A stretch of 64,000 bases of DNA from CALANV01 sp036381615 (GTDB lineage: Bacteria > Pseudomonadota > Alphaproteobacteria > CACIAM-22H2): the NCBI GenBank assembly GCA_036381615.1, contig DASVCL010000066.1:123089-187088 (forward strand), read 5' to 3'. Below the pieces are notes generated by a model, which was not told where the DNA came from, made no database searches, and was given only the letters and a program-made list of their open reading frames with translations. This document shows positions 53,810 through 62,848 of the stretch, piece after piece (the stretch's first letter is position 1; each line of letters begins with the position of its first letter). The position numbers were made by a program, and so were the translations under genes.

Positions 53810-54361
53810 CTAGCCGCGCCATTTGATCGAACAGCCCATGCTCGGAAACTGCGTGGCCGGTGCGCGTCCGGTGCGTGCGATCGCGGCCATCGCATCGAAC
53901 AGTTCGCGCGCACTGCCCGGTGTCCGTTGCAGGCTCCGCATCTCGTAGATCCGCCCGCGGTATTGCAGGTCGAGGTCGCGGTCGAACCCGAAGAAATCCG
54001 GCGTGCAGACGGCGCCATAGGCACGCGCGACGTCCTGCGAGCGGTCGATGGCGTAGGGAAACGGAAATCGTTTGGCCTCGGCGATCCTTCGCATGTTCTC
54101 GAAGGAATCCTCGGGATACGCCGCCGGATCGTTGGACATGATGGCGATCGCCTTGACGCCGAGCGGCTCGAGATCGCGCACATCCTGAATGATGTCGTCG
54201 AGCACCGCCTTCACGTATGGGCAGTGATTGCAGATGAACATGACCAGCGTGCCATTCGGCCCCTTGACGTCGGCCAACCGGTAGCGCCGACCGTCCGTCG
54301 CTTCGAGATCGAAATCTGGTGCCTTGGTGCCCAACTGCGGCGCCGGCGTGACAACCGCCAT
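53810..54361 (-). CDS. Thioredoxin-like redoxin (AhpC/TSA family)
   Basis: A 183-residue thioredoxin-fold protein. Residues 11-30 (GTKAPDFDLEATDGRRY) are the redoxin start and the active site is C44-N-H-C47 (MFICNHCPYV), a CxxC with an unusual Asn-His centre. VRAYGAVCTPDFFGFDRD-like sequence holds a further conserved Cys-Thr-Pro (cis-Pro region). No signal peptide is seen, so it is probably cytosolic. This group is annotated as thioredoxin family; its partner is unknown. It is 56 bp after the SGNH-like gene, in the same direction. Confidence 0.88.
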   Translation of the reverse strand: MAVVTPAPQLGTKAPDFDLEATDGRRYRLADVKGPNGTLVMFICNHCPYVKAVLDDIIQDVRDLEPLGVKAIAIMSNDPAAYPEDSFENMRRIAEAKRFPFPYAIDRSQDVARAYGAVCTPDFFGFDRDLDLQYRGRIYEMRSLQRTPGSARELFDAMAAIARTGRAPATQFPSMGCSIKWRG

Positions 54362-54417
54362 GTTTGCCTCCTCGTGCCTTTGCGTTGGTCGTACACGGCG
54401 TCCTGACGTGCGGCCGC

Positions 54418-55179
54418 CTAGTTTCGTTGCAGGCTATGCGAGATCACGGCGGCCAGATTCTTCGCGATACAGGCATAGACGTCATCGGCAATCCTGACCG
54501 CTTGCTCGCGCGTCTTGTCCTCGAAACTCACCTGCTCGCTCTCGACCCATTCCCGCATCAGCTCATAGCGCGGAAAGACGTAGACGTCCCGCATCGCGGC
54601 GGCGCGATCGACCGCCTCGACATAGGGCTGGAAATTGATCAGTCGCGCCGTGTTCCGGGCGTACTGCATATCCATCAGGATGACTTCGATTCCCGCCTGG
54701 GTCAGCTTGTCTATTCCGGTCAGCAGCCCTTCTGTCAGGACTTCGACGTCGACTCCGCGCACGGCCTCGCTCGTGCCGGCTTCCCAGACCACGAGATCGG
54801 GCTGCTGGGCGATGACGTCCCGTTGGATCCGGGCGAGCATCTGCGGGACGGACTGGCGTACCATGCCCTTGTTGACGACCGTGACGTCGACTCCCGCCAG
54901 TCGCCGCTCGAGCTCGATTTCGAGCCGCGCAGGCCACGCGGTTGACGCGCCGCTGCCGCCTGTTCCGAGCGTCGAAGACGAGCCCAAGGCGACGATCTTC
55001 AGCGTCTTGCCACCGGCGATACTCTTCGCCGCCCGGGGCAGGAGAGGCGCTGCCTCGGTCAATTTCTCTTCCACGGCACAGCTCCATTCGGCATTGCCAT
55101 GGTCCGAAGCGAAGCCGGGGCCGACGGCAATCATCGCCCCGAACCCCGAAGCGCAGACCAGCCGCGCAATCCTGTGCAT
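54418..55179 (-). CDS. SGNH-fold protein lacking the catalytic Asp-His dyad
   Basis: A 253-residue exported protein (signal peptide about 1-25, ending GFAS). The N-terminal SGNH block keeps Ser68 (LGSSSTLG), but the Asn block reads AGTSEAV where its paralogue at 52977-53801 has TGTNSAL. The last about 45 residues align with that paralogue without gaps from FPRY to the end of the fold; there the paralogue's Asp and His are Gln and Arg (TREQAVRIADD). Hydrolase activity is therefore unlikely. It lies 2 bp after opgC, on the same strand, so it is probably translated with it. Confidence 0.82.
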   Translation of the reverse strand: MHRIARLVCASGFGAMIAVGPGFASDHGNAEWSCAVEEKLTEAAPLLPRAAKSIAGGKTLKIVALGSSSTLGTGGSGASTAWPARLEIELERRLAGVDVTVVNKGMVRQSVPQMLARIQRDVIAQQPDLVVWEAGTSEAVRGVDVEVLTEGLLTGIDKLTQAGIEVILMDMQYARNTARLINFQPYVEAVDRAAAMRDVYVFPRYELMREWVESEQVSFEDKTREQAVRIADDVYACIAKNLAAVISHSLQRN

Positions 55180-55181
55180 CG

Positions 55182-56339
55182 CTATTCTCCCCCCTGTCGA
55201 GCGATCTTGGTCTCAGGGCTTGCATGGGCGGCCGCGGTCGCGCGGCCCTGTGCCCTGGCCCACGAAAGGAACGCGGCGGCAGCAAACATGACGAGGACTC
55301 CGCCGGCCGAAACGGTGAACTGGAGCACGAGCGAGTGGTCGATCTCGGTCAGAATGAAGTGGCCGAGATAGGACAGCAGAATACCGAGACAGAAGATATA
55401 GAGCGAATGCTGGCCGCACCGCACGATCGCTCGCGAGGCCGTCGCGTTCACGACCGGCGAGTCCGGCGGCACGAAACGCACGACGACGGCCGCAAGTGCC
55501 AGGAAATTGAGCAGCCGCAGCGGCCCCAGGCTCGTCTTGTCCAGAAACAGCCAGATCCCCTCGACGACGACGGCAGGGACGATGTCGACGAAATTGTCCA
55601 GGGTGAGGAGCAGCTTGGTCACGATGGACACGGTCAGGAATATGGCTGCGGCGGCGAACAGCCGCTTGTCGCCGAGGAACGACAGCCGATCCGATCCGGC
55701 GTGAATGCCGCACAGCGCGCCAATGACGAACAGGATCTGCCAGGCGAAGGGATTGTGGAACCAGTGCCCGTCGGGGTAGGCGGGCAGGTTGAGCTCGAAG
55801 AGGAGCGTCGCCGCGTAGAGTATCGCCGAGGCCGTGATGATCACGGTTCCGCGACGATGGATGACCGGCAACACCGCCGCGAAGCCGAGCAGAAGAACGA
55901 TGTAGAGCGGCAGGATGCCCATGAACATCGGTTGGAATTGAAGCAACAGCGCCTTCGTGATGGCGACATGTGGCTCGTCGAGGAAGGCGGCGACCTTCAT
56001 CTCGTCGACGAACATGGGGTTCGCGAATTTTTCCGCCGTATAGGCGACTTGCGCCGTGAAGAGCACGAACAGGAAGATATGCGCGACGTACAGCGTCCAG
56101 CACCGGCTCAGGACCTGCACCACGGCGAACGTGGTGCCGCTGCGCAACGCCATTCGGCCGAACACGATCGCGGCGGTGTAGCCCGAGATGAAGACGAAAA
56201 CCTCGGCCGCATCGTTGAACACGAGATTCGCCAGCGTGACGTAGGAGAACGCGTTGCCGGGAATGTGGTCGACGAAGATGAAGAGGAGACTCAAGCCCCG
56301 GAAGAAATCGAGCCTCAGGTCGCGCGTCGTGGTGTTCAT
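55182..56339 (-). CDS. OpgC-like membrane acyltransferase
   Basis: A 385-residue protein with about ten hydrophobic helices. It begins RDLRLDFFRGLSLLFIFVDH, the OpgC/acyltransferase-3 opening with conserved D11 and H25, then FVFISGYTAAIVFGRMA. OpgC succinylates osmoregulated periplasmic glucans in enterics and rhizobia. No opgG/opgH is in the window, so the acceptor here is inferred. The ATG at 56339 starts the family sequence; the open extension to 56411 includes a palindrome. The SGNH-like gene follows 2 bp later. Confidence 0.88.
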   Translation of the reverse strand: MNTTTRDLRLDFFRGLSLLFIFVDHIPGNAFSYVTLANLVFNDAAEVFVFISGYTAAIVFGRMALRSGTTFAVVQVLSRCWTLYVAHIFLFVLFTAQVAYTAEKFANPMFVDEMKVAAFLDEPHVAITKALLLQFQPMFMGILPLYIVLLLGFAAVLPVIHRRGTVIITASAILYAATLLFELNLPAYPDGHWFHNPFAWQILFVIGALCGIHAGSDRLSFLGDKRLFAAAAIFLTVSIVTKLLLTLDNFVDIVPAVVVEGIWLFLDKTSLGPLRLLNFLALAAVVVRFVPPDSPVVNATASRAIVRCGQHSLYIFCLGILLSYLGHFILTEIDHSLVLQFTVSAGGVLVMFAAAAFLSWARAQGRATAAAHASPETKIARQGGE

Positions 56340-56384
56340 ATGTCGCTCGGGCGTTGCGGCCGACGGCCCCTTGTCCCGTATTTT

Positions 56385-56399
56385 GATACCCTGGGTATC
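56385..56399. promoter_or_regulatory. 15-bp palindrome upstream of opgC
   Basis: GATACCC and GGGTATC around a single T form a perfect palindrome, 45 bp upstream of the opgC start and 141 bp before the divergent FAD-oxidase gene. Position suggests an operator for one or both genes; the regulator is unknown. Confidence 0.42.
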
Positions 56400-56540
56400 C
56401 TCGGTCCACATCGCTCGCCAGGCTGGCGACGCGGGGCGTCCGGGTACCGTCTCCGGGGCGGTTCCGCTGGGGGCGGAAGGGTCGATTGCGCCAGGGCCGA
56501 GGTTGACCTAGTTTGCTCGTGACAGCAGGAGTGAACACGT

Positions 56541-57950
56541 ATGGCCATACCCGTTACCGCGGATCCCGTCGAACCCGCCGCCCGCGATGCCGCCATCGCG
56601 GAGATTAAGGCCGTCCTGGGCGACCGCCTGTCGACGGCCGCTGCCGTCCGCGAGCAGCACGGGCGGGATGAATCGTACCACCCCTCGATGCCGCCGGACG
56701 CCGTGGCCTTCGTCCGCTCGACGGAGGAGGTGAGCGCGGTTGTCAGGATCTGCGCGCGCCATCGCGTCCCGGTCGTCCCATTCGGGACCGGTACGTCGCT
56801 CGAGGGGCACGTGGCGGCGCTCCGCGGCGGGATCTGCATCGACGTAAGCCAGATGAACCAGATCCTCGCGGTGAACGTCGAGGATTTGGACGTTCGGGTA
56901 CAGCCGGGCGTTACGCGCAAGCAGCTCAATGAGTATTTGCGGGACACAGGCCTGTTCTTTCCGATCGATCCGGGTGCCGATGCATCGCTCGGCGGCATGG
57001 CGGCGACGCGGGCCTCCGGCACCAATGCCGTCCGTTACGGCACGATGCGCGAGAACGTGCTGTCCCTCGAGGTCGTGCTGGCCGACGGCCGGGTGATCCG
57101 CACGGCGCGGCGCGCCCGCAAATCTTCCGCGGGGTATGACCTCACGCGTCTGTTCGTCGGGTCCGAGGGCACGCTCGGCGTCATCACCGAGCTTACGTTG
57201 CGGCTCTACGGTATTCCCGAGGCGATCTCGACCGCGATGTGCTCTTTCCCTTCGGTCGAGAAGGCCGTCGATACCGTGATCGAGACGATCCAGTCCGGCA
57301 TTCCGGTTGCGCGCATCGAGCTTGCCGACGACGTCCAGATGGAGGCGATCAGGCGTTATTCGAAGCTGGACAGCCTGTCGGTCGCCCCGACGTTGTGGCT
57401 CGAGTTCCACGGCACGGCTGCCGGCGTAAAGGAGCAGGCCGAAATGGTCCAGGCGATCGCGGCGGCGCATGGCGGCGCGGATTTCGTCTGGACGACCGCT
57501 CCCGAGGAGCGCACGCGCCTTTGGCAGGCCCGGCACGATGCGGCCTATGCCAACAGGACGCTCAGGCCCGGCTGCCAGCTATGGGCGACGGATGTCTGCG
57601 TTCCAATCTCGAATCTCGCCGCGTGCATTGCCGAGACGAAGAAGGACATCCAGGAATCGTTCCTGATGGCGCCGATCGTCGGCCATGTCGGCGACGGCAA
57701 CTTCCATCTCACCATTCTGCTTGATCCGTCGGATCCCAAGGAGGTTGCCGAGGCCGAACGCCTCAACGACCGCCTCGTGAAGCGGGCACTGGCGCTCGAC
57801 GGGACGTGCACGGGCGAGCACGGCGTTGGTTACGGGAAGGTCGATTTCCTGATCGCCGAGCATGGCGAGGCGCTCAGCGTCATGCGCGCCGTGAAGCGGG
57901 CCCTCGACCCCGACAACATCATGAATCCGGGCAAGATCCTGCGGGTCTGA
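56541..57950 (+). CDS. FAD-linked oxidase, D-lactate dehydrogenase/GlcD type
   Basis: A 469-residue flavoprotein of the vanillyl-alcohol oxidase fold. The FAD-binding P-loop region is VVPFGTGTSLEGH near 74-86, followed by LGGMAATRASGTNAVRYGT and LFVGSEGTLGVITELTLRLY. The C-terminal half has GHVGDGNFHLTILLDP and CTGEHGVGYGKVDFL, as in D-lactate dehydrogenase (cytochrome) and glycolate oxidase GlcD. There is no Fe-S subunit or cytochrome beside it, favouring a stand-alone D-2-hydroxyacid dehydrogenase; the acceptor is unknown. No signal peptide. Confidence 0.9.
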   Translation: MAIPVTADPVEPAARDAAIAEIKAVLGDRLSTAAAVREQHGRDESYHPSMPPDAVAFVRSTEEVSAVVRICARHRVPVVPFGTGTSLEGHVAALRGGICIDVSQMNQILAVNVEDLDVRVQPGVTRKQLNEYLRDTGLFFPIDPGADASLGGMAATRASGTNAVRYGTMRENVLSLEVVLADGRVIRTARRARKSSAGYDLTRLFVGSEGTLGVITELTLRLYGIPEAISTAMCSFPSVEKAVDTVIETIQSGIPVARIELADDVQMEAIRRYSKLDSLSVAPTLWLEFHGTAAGVKEQAEMVQAIAAAHGGADFVWTTAPEERTRLWQARHDAAYANRTLRPGCQLWATDVCVPISNLAACIAETKKDIQESFLMAPIVGHVGDGNFHLTILLDPSDPKEVAEAERLNDRLVKRALALDGTCTGEHGVGYGKVDFLIAEHGEALSVMRAVKRALDPDNIMNPGKILRV

Positions 57951-58028
57951 TTTCGCCATCCCACCTGCATGTCCGGGATTTGATGGCGGCGGCGACTCCG
58001 TGCGCGGCGCGCTCGAACGGCTGCATCG

Positions 58029-58044
58029 GCCCGGCGCGCCGGGC
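58029..58044. repeat. 16-bp GC palindrome before the AsmA gene
   Basis: GCCCGGCGCGCCGGGC is perfectly self-complementary, 78 nt after the FAD-oxidase stop and 87 nt before the AsmA-family start. It may be part of a terminator for the upstream gene; there is no T run on either side. Confidence 0.3.
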
Positions 58045-58130
58045 GCATATACTTACGGCGAAAGATAAATGATGGGTTCGAGCGTCGATTTCCGGGACGT
58101 CGGTCCCGGGCACAGGGGCGGGAGAATCGC

Positions 58131-60980
58131 GTGAGGCGGCTGTTTGTCGTCGTGGGCCTCGCGCTGGGCGTCGCCGCGCTCGCCATCGCGCTCGCGCCGT
58201 GGCTGGTGGATGCGAGCGTCTACCGTGCCGAAATCGCGCGCCGGCTCGAGGCCGCGACGGGACGGCCTGCCACGATCGAAGGGGCGGTCGATGTCGTGTT
58301 CTTTCCGTCCCCGCGCATTCGCGCAGGCCAGGTGCTGCTGGCCGAAGCGCCGCAACAGGCAGGTCCCAGCGTCACCGTGCGACTGGTCGAGTTCGAGCTG
58401 GGTTGGGGAGCGCTGTTCGACGATCGACCCACGCTGGAGCGGTTGAGGCTCGTCGAGCCCGAGATCATCGTGCGGGCGGCCGGGCCGTCTCTGCCGGCAT
58501 TGGCGATGGACGATTGGGCTCTCCGCTTCGAACGCGCCGATATCGACGACGGCCGCGTCGTCTGGTCCGATGCCGCAGGGAACGTTCGCGAGACCGTCGA
58601 GCACGTCCGGGCGCGCATCCTGGTCGCGGAGGCGGGTGGCCTGCGGATCAACGGCTCGGCCGTGGCGGCGGGCGCGCCGCTCGAGTTCGATGTCGCGGTC
58701 GGCGATCGCGCCGCGGCCGGCGCACGTCCGTTCGCGGCGACGGTCACGCTTCGCCCCGGCCTTGCGCGCGCGACGATCCGCGGAACCGGGGGGGTGGGCG
58801 ACAATGCCGGGATGCGCGGCCGCGTCCAGATCGAGGGGGCGGATCTGGCCGCGGCCGTGCGCGCCATGGGTCTCGAGGCGGCGTTCGGCGATGGCATGGC
58901 GCCGGGCGTTCTCGACCAGCCGTTTTCCGCTTCGGCGGAAATGACGTCGGACGGCGTCGACTTTGCAGCCAATGATCTCGCGATCCGGCTTGGTGAGATG
59001 AGCGCGACGGGCGCGGTCAGCGTCCGCCTGGCGGCGACTCCGGTGGTCGATCTGGCCTTGACGATGACGTGGCTCGACCTCGACCGCCTGCGCCCGGGCA
59101 CACGGGCCGCGACGCCGGCGCCGGGCAACGGCCGGCCGCAGACCGATGGTGCCGTGGTGACGCGCATCCCGGCCGTGCCGCAGGCTCTCCGTGCCGCCGT
59201 GCCGAAAAATCTCGACGCCTCGATCGACGTCGCGATCGAAGCCATTGGCGTGCACGGCGCGATTATCCGCCAGACCCGCCTGAATGCTGCACTTAGCCGC
59301 GGCGAGCTCGTCGTCAACGAGGTTGCCGCCGTGCTGCCGGGTGAAACCGAGTTCTCCGGGTTTGGCCAGTTGACGTTCGATGGCGGGTCGGCGCGTGTGG
59401 AGGGCGCAGCCACGTTCCAATCGGACAATCTTCGAGGGTTGCTCCGGTGGTTCGGCGTCGAGGCCGGGGCGGTACCGGCAGACCGGCTGCGCCGGATCGA
59501 GGGCAGCACAAGGATCGCGGGTCGCCTGGATCATCTCGAGTTCACGGGCATCGACGTCCGCATCGACAGCTCACGCCTGAGAGGCGGTGTTGCGTTCGTA
59601 CCGGGTCCGCGGCCGGGATTCGGAATCGATCTTACGCTCGACCAGCTCAATCTGGACGGCTATGTCGGCGCTCCGGGCACCGGTGCAGGTACCGGGGCGG
59701 ACAGTCAGGGCCGTTCGCTTCGCGAGGTCATCAGTGCATGCGATGCCAACCTCCGGCTTCAGGCCGGTTTCGTGACGGCGGCCGGCATCGCGATTCGGGA
59801 CGTCGCTCTCGACGCCACGCTGAATCGTGACGGGCTCGATATCCGCGCGCTCAACTTGCGTGATATCGCCGGGGCGTCGCTCCGCGCGTCGGGTCGCGTC
59901 GACAGCCTGTCGAGCGATCCCGCGCTCGCGCTCGATGTGGAGCTCGACGCGCCGGAGCCGGGCCGGCTCTTGCGTCTTGCCGACATTCCGCTTCCGGATG
60001 TCGCGCCGCCGTTGCGTGCACGCGGACATATGCGGGCCGGACCCGGCGACGGAATCGTTGTCGAGAACCTCGCCTTCGCGCTCGGCGAGGTCGAGCTCAG
60101 CGGAAATGCGCGCCTCGAGCTCCTGCCGCGGCCGCAGTTGCATGCCGATCTTTCGGCTGGTGTGCTGCCGTTCGAAGCGCCGGTCGTCGCCACGCTGCGG
60201 GCTGCGAGTCTGCCCGTTGCGACGGAACTGCATCTGAGCGCGTCGAAACTCGACCTCGGCGACCAGGCGGTCGAGGAGGCCCGATTGTCGATCGAGTCCC
60301 AACCGGGCGCAGCAGTCGCAACCCGCCTGCAGGGGCGGCTCTACGATGGCACGCTCGAACTCGCGATGCGGCTCGACGACCCGCGGCAGCCCATCGCCGG
60401 AACGCTGATGCTGACAGACGTCGATCTGGCGCGGATGGTCAAGCATCTGACCGGCAGCGGTGCGGTCGCCGGACGCGGCGATCTGCGCGCAGACCTGTCG
60501 ATCGAGGCGGGGACCGCCGCACCGTCCTGGGCGATGGTCTCGGGGACCCTGACCGTGGCCGGGCGGAACGGATCGATCGCAGGGGCCGACCTGATGGCGA
60601 TGCGCGATCGCCTCAGGGGATCCGAGCCGCAGCATGACATCGTCTCGCTTCTCGGGACCGGTCTCTCCGGCGGTTCGACGCGCTACGAGCGATTGACGGC
60701 GACGGCAAGCATCGACCGGGGCGTCGTGCGCAGCGAGGATCTTCGGGTCGAGACCGAGGTCGGTGTGGTGCAGGCCGGCGGGACGCTCGATCTCGGCCTG
60801 CGGACAATTGATGCAGCGCTGACGGTGCCGGTCAGCGACCGCGATGGCGTCCCGCCGCTCGGCGTCACCCTCGCCGGCCGTCTCGACGATGCGCATGTCG
60901 GGATCGACTTCGCGCGGCTGCAGGATTACTTGCGGCGTCAGCGGGCCGCGGTGCCGTCGCCGGACGGGACGCAGCCCTGA
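58131..60980 (+). CDS. AsmA-family envelope protein
   Basis: A 949-residue protein with one N-terminal transmembrane helix (LFVVVGLALGVAALAIALA) followed by a very long periplasmic part of short beta-strand repeats. The AsmA opening (RAEIARRLEAATGRPATIEG) lies near 34-53, and the C-terminal AsmA domain includes GDLRADLSIEAG and SWAMVSGTLTVAGRNGSIAG. Large AsmA relatives are thought to bridge the periplasm and move phospholipids to the outer membrane. The GTG start has GGGAG 6 nt upstream. It is convergent with the RHH gene. Confidence 0.93.
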   Translation: MRRLFVVVGLALGVAALAIALAPWLVDASVYRAEIARRLEAATGRPATIEGAVDVVFFPSPRIRAGQVLLAEAPQQAGPSVTVRLVEFELGWGALFDDRPTLERLRLVEPEIIVRAAGPSLPALAMDDWALRFERADIDDGRVVWSDAAGNVRETVEHVRARILVAEAGGLRINGSAVAAGAPLEFDVAVGDRAAAGARPFAATVTLRPGLARATIRGTGGVGDNAGMRGRVQIEGADLAAAVRAMGLEAAFGDGMAPGVLDQPFSASAEMTSDGVDFAANDLAIRLGEMSATGAVSVRLAATPVVDLALTMTWLDLDRLRPGTRAATPAPGNGRPQTDGAVVTRIPAVPQALRAAVPKNLDASIDVAIEAIGVHGAIIRQTRLNAALSRGELVVNEVAAVLPGETEFSGFGQLTFDGGSARVEGAATFQSDNLRGLLRWFGVEAGAVPADRLRRIEGSTRIAGRLDHLEFTGIDVRIDSSRLRGGVAFVPGPRPGFGIDLTLDQLNLDGYVGAPGTGAGTGADSQGRSLREVISACDANLRLQAGFVTAAGIAIRDVALDATLNRDGLDIRALNLRDIAGASLRASGRVDSLSSDPALALDVELDAPEPGRLLRLADIPLPDVAPPLRARGHMRAGPGDGIVVENLAFALGEVELSGNARLELLPRPQLHADLSAGVLPFEAPVVATLRAASLPVATELHLSASKLDLGDQAVEEARLSIESQPGAAVATRLQGRLYDGTLELAMRLDDPRQPIAGTLMLTDVDLARMVKHLTGSGAVAGRGDLRADLSIEAGTAAPSWAMVSGTLTVAGRNGSIAGADLMAMRDRLRGSEPQHDIVSLLGTGLSGGSTRYERLTATASIDRGVVRSEDLRVETEVGVVQAGGTLDLGLRTIDAALTVPVSDRDGVPPLGVTLAGRLDDAHVGIDFARLQDYLRRQRAAVPSPDGTQP

Positions 60981-60993
60981 TCGCGAATCGCCG

Positions 60994-61278
60994 TCAGGAC
61001 GATACGCCCTCGTTGATCGGGGGTGTTGCCGCCTCCCGTGACTCGGCCGCCGCGGCGAGCCGACCCTGCAGAAAGGTCAGGACATAGACGCGCAGCGCAC
61101 TGGACAGATTCCCGCGTCGCTGGCCGTCCACCTCGGTCACGAGCTCGTTGATCGAAAGCGCACGATGCTGCGCGATTTCCTTGAGCGCGGCCCAGAACTC
61201 CGGCTCCAGCGAGACGCTGGTCCGGTGACCGGCAATGATGACCGAGCGTTTTTGGATCGATCCCGCCATGGGAATCAT
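60994..61278 (-). CDS. Ribbon-helix-helix domain protein
   Basis: A 94-residue protein: KRSVIIAGHRTSVSLEPEFWAALKEIAQHRALSINELV forms a ribbon-helix-helix unit (about residues 9-50), likely DNA-binding as a dimer. Its C-terminal tail (RLAAAAESREAATPP) is disordered. The ATG at 61278 overlaps the fumC stop as ATGA, so it is made with fumC. It is not accompanied by a toxin gene, so a toxin-antitoxin role is not supported. A small RHH gene next to fumC is often seen in alphaproteobacteria, from general knowledge. Confidence 0.82.
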   Translation of the reverse strand: MIPMAGSIQKRSVIIAGHRTSVSLEPEFWAALKEIAQHRALSINELVTEVDGQRRGNLSSALRVYVLTFLQGRLAAAAESREAATPPINEGVSS

Positions 61279-62681
61279 GTCTCTCGGGGACCGAGCATAT
61301 CTTTCGGACGCACCCAGTCGTCGAATTGTTCCGCCGTGACCAGCCCCAACTTGACCGCCGCGTCCCTCAGGGTCATCTCATGCGCGTAGGCGTATTTCGC
61401 AATCTTGGCCGCGTTATCATATCCGATATGGGGGTTGAGGGCGGTGACGAGCATGAGCGATTCCTCGACCATCCGCGAGATCCGCTTGGTGTTCGCCGCA
61501 ATCCCGGCGATGCAATGATCGGCGAAGCTACGGCTTGCGTCCGCCAATAAGCGGATGGATTGCAGCAGGTTATAGATGATCACGGGCTTGAATACGTTGA
61601 GCTCGAGGTGACCTGACGCGCCGGCCACCGTGATCGTTACGTGATTGCCTATCACCTGCGCCGCCACCATCGTCAGGGCCTCGGCCTGGGTCGGGTTGAC
61701 CTTGCCGGGCATGATCGACGAGCCGGGCTCGTTCTCGGGCAGGTGCAGCTCGCCCAATCCGCAGCGGGGGCCGGAGCCGAGCAGGCGGATGTCGTTGCCG
61801 ATCTTCATGAGCGAGGCGGCCAGCGTGTTCAGCGCGCCGGAGCACTCGACCAGCGCATCGTGCGCGGCCAGCGCCTCGAACTTGTCCGTGGCCGGCATGA
61901 ACGGCCGGCCCGTCAGCCGGGCAAGCTCCTGCGCGAAACGGGCGGCAAAGGCGACATGGGCATTGAGACCTGTGCCGACGGCCGTTCCGCCCTGCGCCAC
62001 CGCATAGAGGCGCGGCAGGGTCGCCTCGACACGCGCGATGCCGAGCTGGATCTGCGTCGCGTATGCGCCGAACTCCTGTCCGAGCGTCAACGGGACCGCG
62101 TCCTGCAGATGGGTTCGGCCGATCTTGATGATCTGGGCGAATTCCGCGGCCTTCGCGTCCAGCGCCGTCCTGAGGCGTTCGAGGCCGGGCAGCAGGCGCT
62201 CATGGATCTCGGTGACGGCGGCGACATGCATCGCCGTCGGGAAGCTGTCGTTCGACGACTGTCCGCGATTGACGTGGTCGTTGGGATGCACCGGGCTGCG
62301 GCTGCCGAGCGGGCTGCCCAGCATTTCGTTCGCCCGGTTGGCGATCACCTCGTTCACGTTCATGTTGGTCTGGGTACCGGAGCCTGTCTGCCACACGACG
62401 AGCGGGAACTGGTCCGACAGGCGCCCATCGATGACCTCGTCGGCTGCCGCGACGATTGCCTCGCCCAGTCGCGGATCCAGCTCGCCCAGCGCCATGTTGG
62501 CAAGGGCCGCCGCCTTTTTCTGAAGACCGAAGGCGCGGATCAGCGGCTCCGGCATGCGCTCCTCGCCGATCCGGAACAGGTCCAGGCTTCGTTGGGTCTG
62601 GGCGCCCCAGTAACGGTCGGCGGGCACCGCGATGGGGCCGAACGAATCGCGCTCGATCCGGGTCTTCACCGTGTCTTCCAT
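61275..62681 (-). CDS. fumC: Class II fumarate hydratase
   Basis: A 468-residue iron-independent fumarase of the TCA cycle. The conserved segments are VWQTGSGTQTNMNVNEVIANRA, HPNDHVNRGQSSNDSFPTAMH, IGRTHLQDAVPLTLGQEF and the signature GSSIMPGKVNPTQ with the catalytic Ser near 318. Length and motifs are complete. A 25-bp inverted repeat lies 36 bp upstream of the ATG. It overlaps the RHH gene as ATGA. A class I fumarase gene lies 0.9 kb away. Confidence 0.97.
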   Translation of the reverse strand: MEDTVKTRIERDSFGPIAVPADRYWGAQTQRSLDLFRIGEERMPEPLIRAFGLQKKAAALANMALGELDPRLGEAIVAAADEVIDGRLSDQFPLVVWQTGSGTQTNMNVNEVIANRANEMLGSPLGSRSPVHPNDHVNRGQSSNDSFPTAMHVAAVTEIHERLLPGLERLRTALDAKAAEFAQIIKIGRTHLQDAVPLTLGQEFGAYATQIQLGIARVEATLPRLYAVAQGGTAVGTGLNAHVAFAARFAQELARLTGRPFMPATDKFEALAAHDALVECSGALNTLAASLMKIGNDIRLLGSGPRCGLGELHLPENEPGSSIMPGKVNPTQAEALTMVAAQVIGNHVTITVAGASGHLELNVFKPVIIYNLLQSIRLLADASRSFADHCIAGIAANTKRISRMVEESLMLVTALNPHIGYDNAAKIAKYAYAHEMTLRDAAVKLGLVTAEQFDDWVRPKDMLGPRET

Positions 62682-62717
62682 ACCGCGTCTTCCATGACGT
62701 CGTACCTGATCTTGGAT

Positions 62718-62742
62718 GATGCCATTCTAATTGAATGGCATC
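62718..62742. promoter_or_regulatory. Perfect 10-bp inverted repeat upstream of fumC
   Basis: GATGCCATTC and GAATGGCATC flank TAATT. It ends 36 bp before the fumC ATG and is AT-richer than a normal terminator stem, with no T run. This fits a dimeric repressor or activator site controlling fumC and the RHH gene. The RHH protein itself is one candidate ligand. Confidence 0.5.
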
Positions 62743-62848
62743 GTCATGTCCGACAGGAGTGCGCAGCGTCTCTTTTTGCGACGGGATGGGAACGTCGGCG
62801 CCGTCGCGGATTTCGGCCGCGGATCAGGACGGGGTGCGCGACCGGCGG

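Noticed and set aside
58048..58053. TATACT as a -10 box for the AsmA gene
   Set aside because: No -35 is found at the right distance and the spacing to the GTG start gives no further support.
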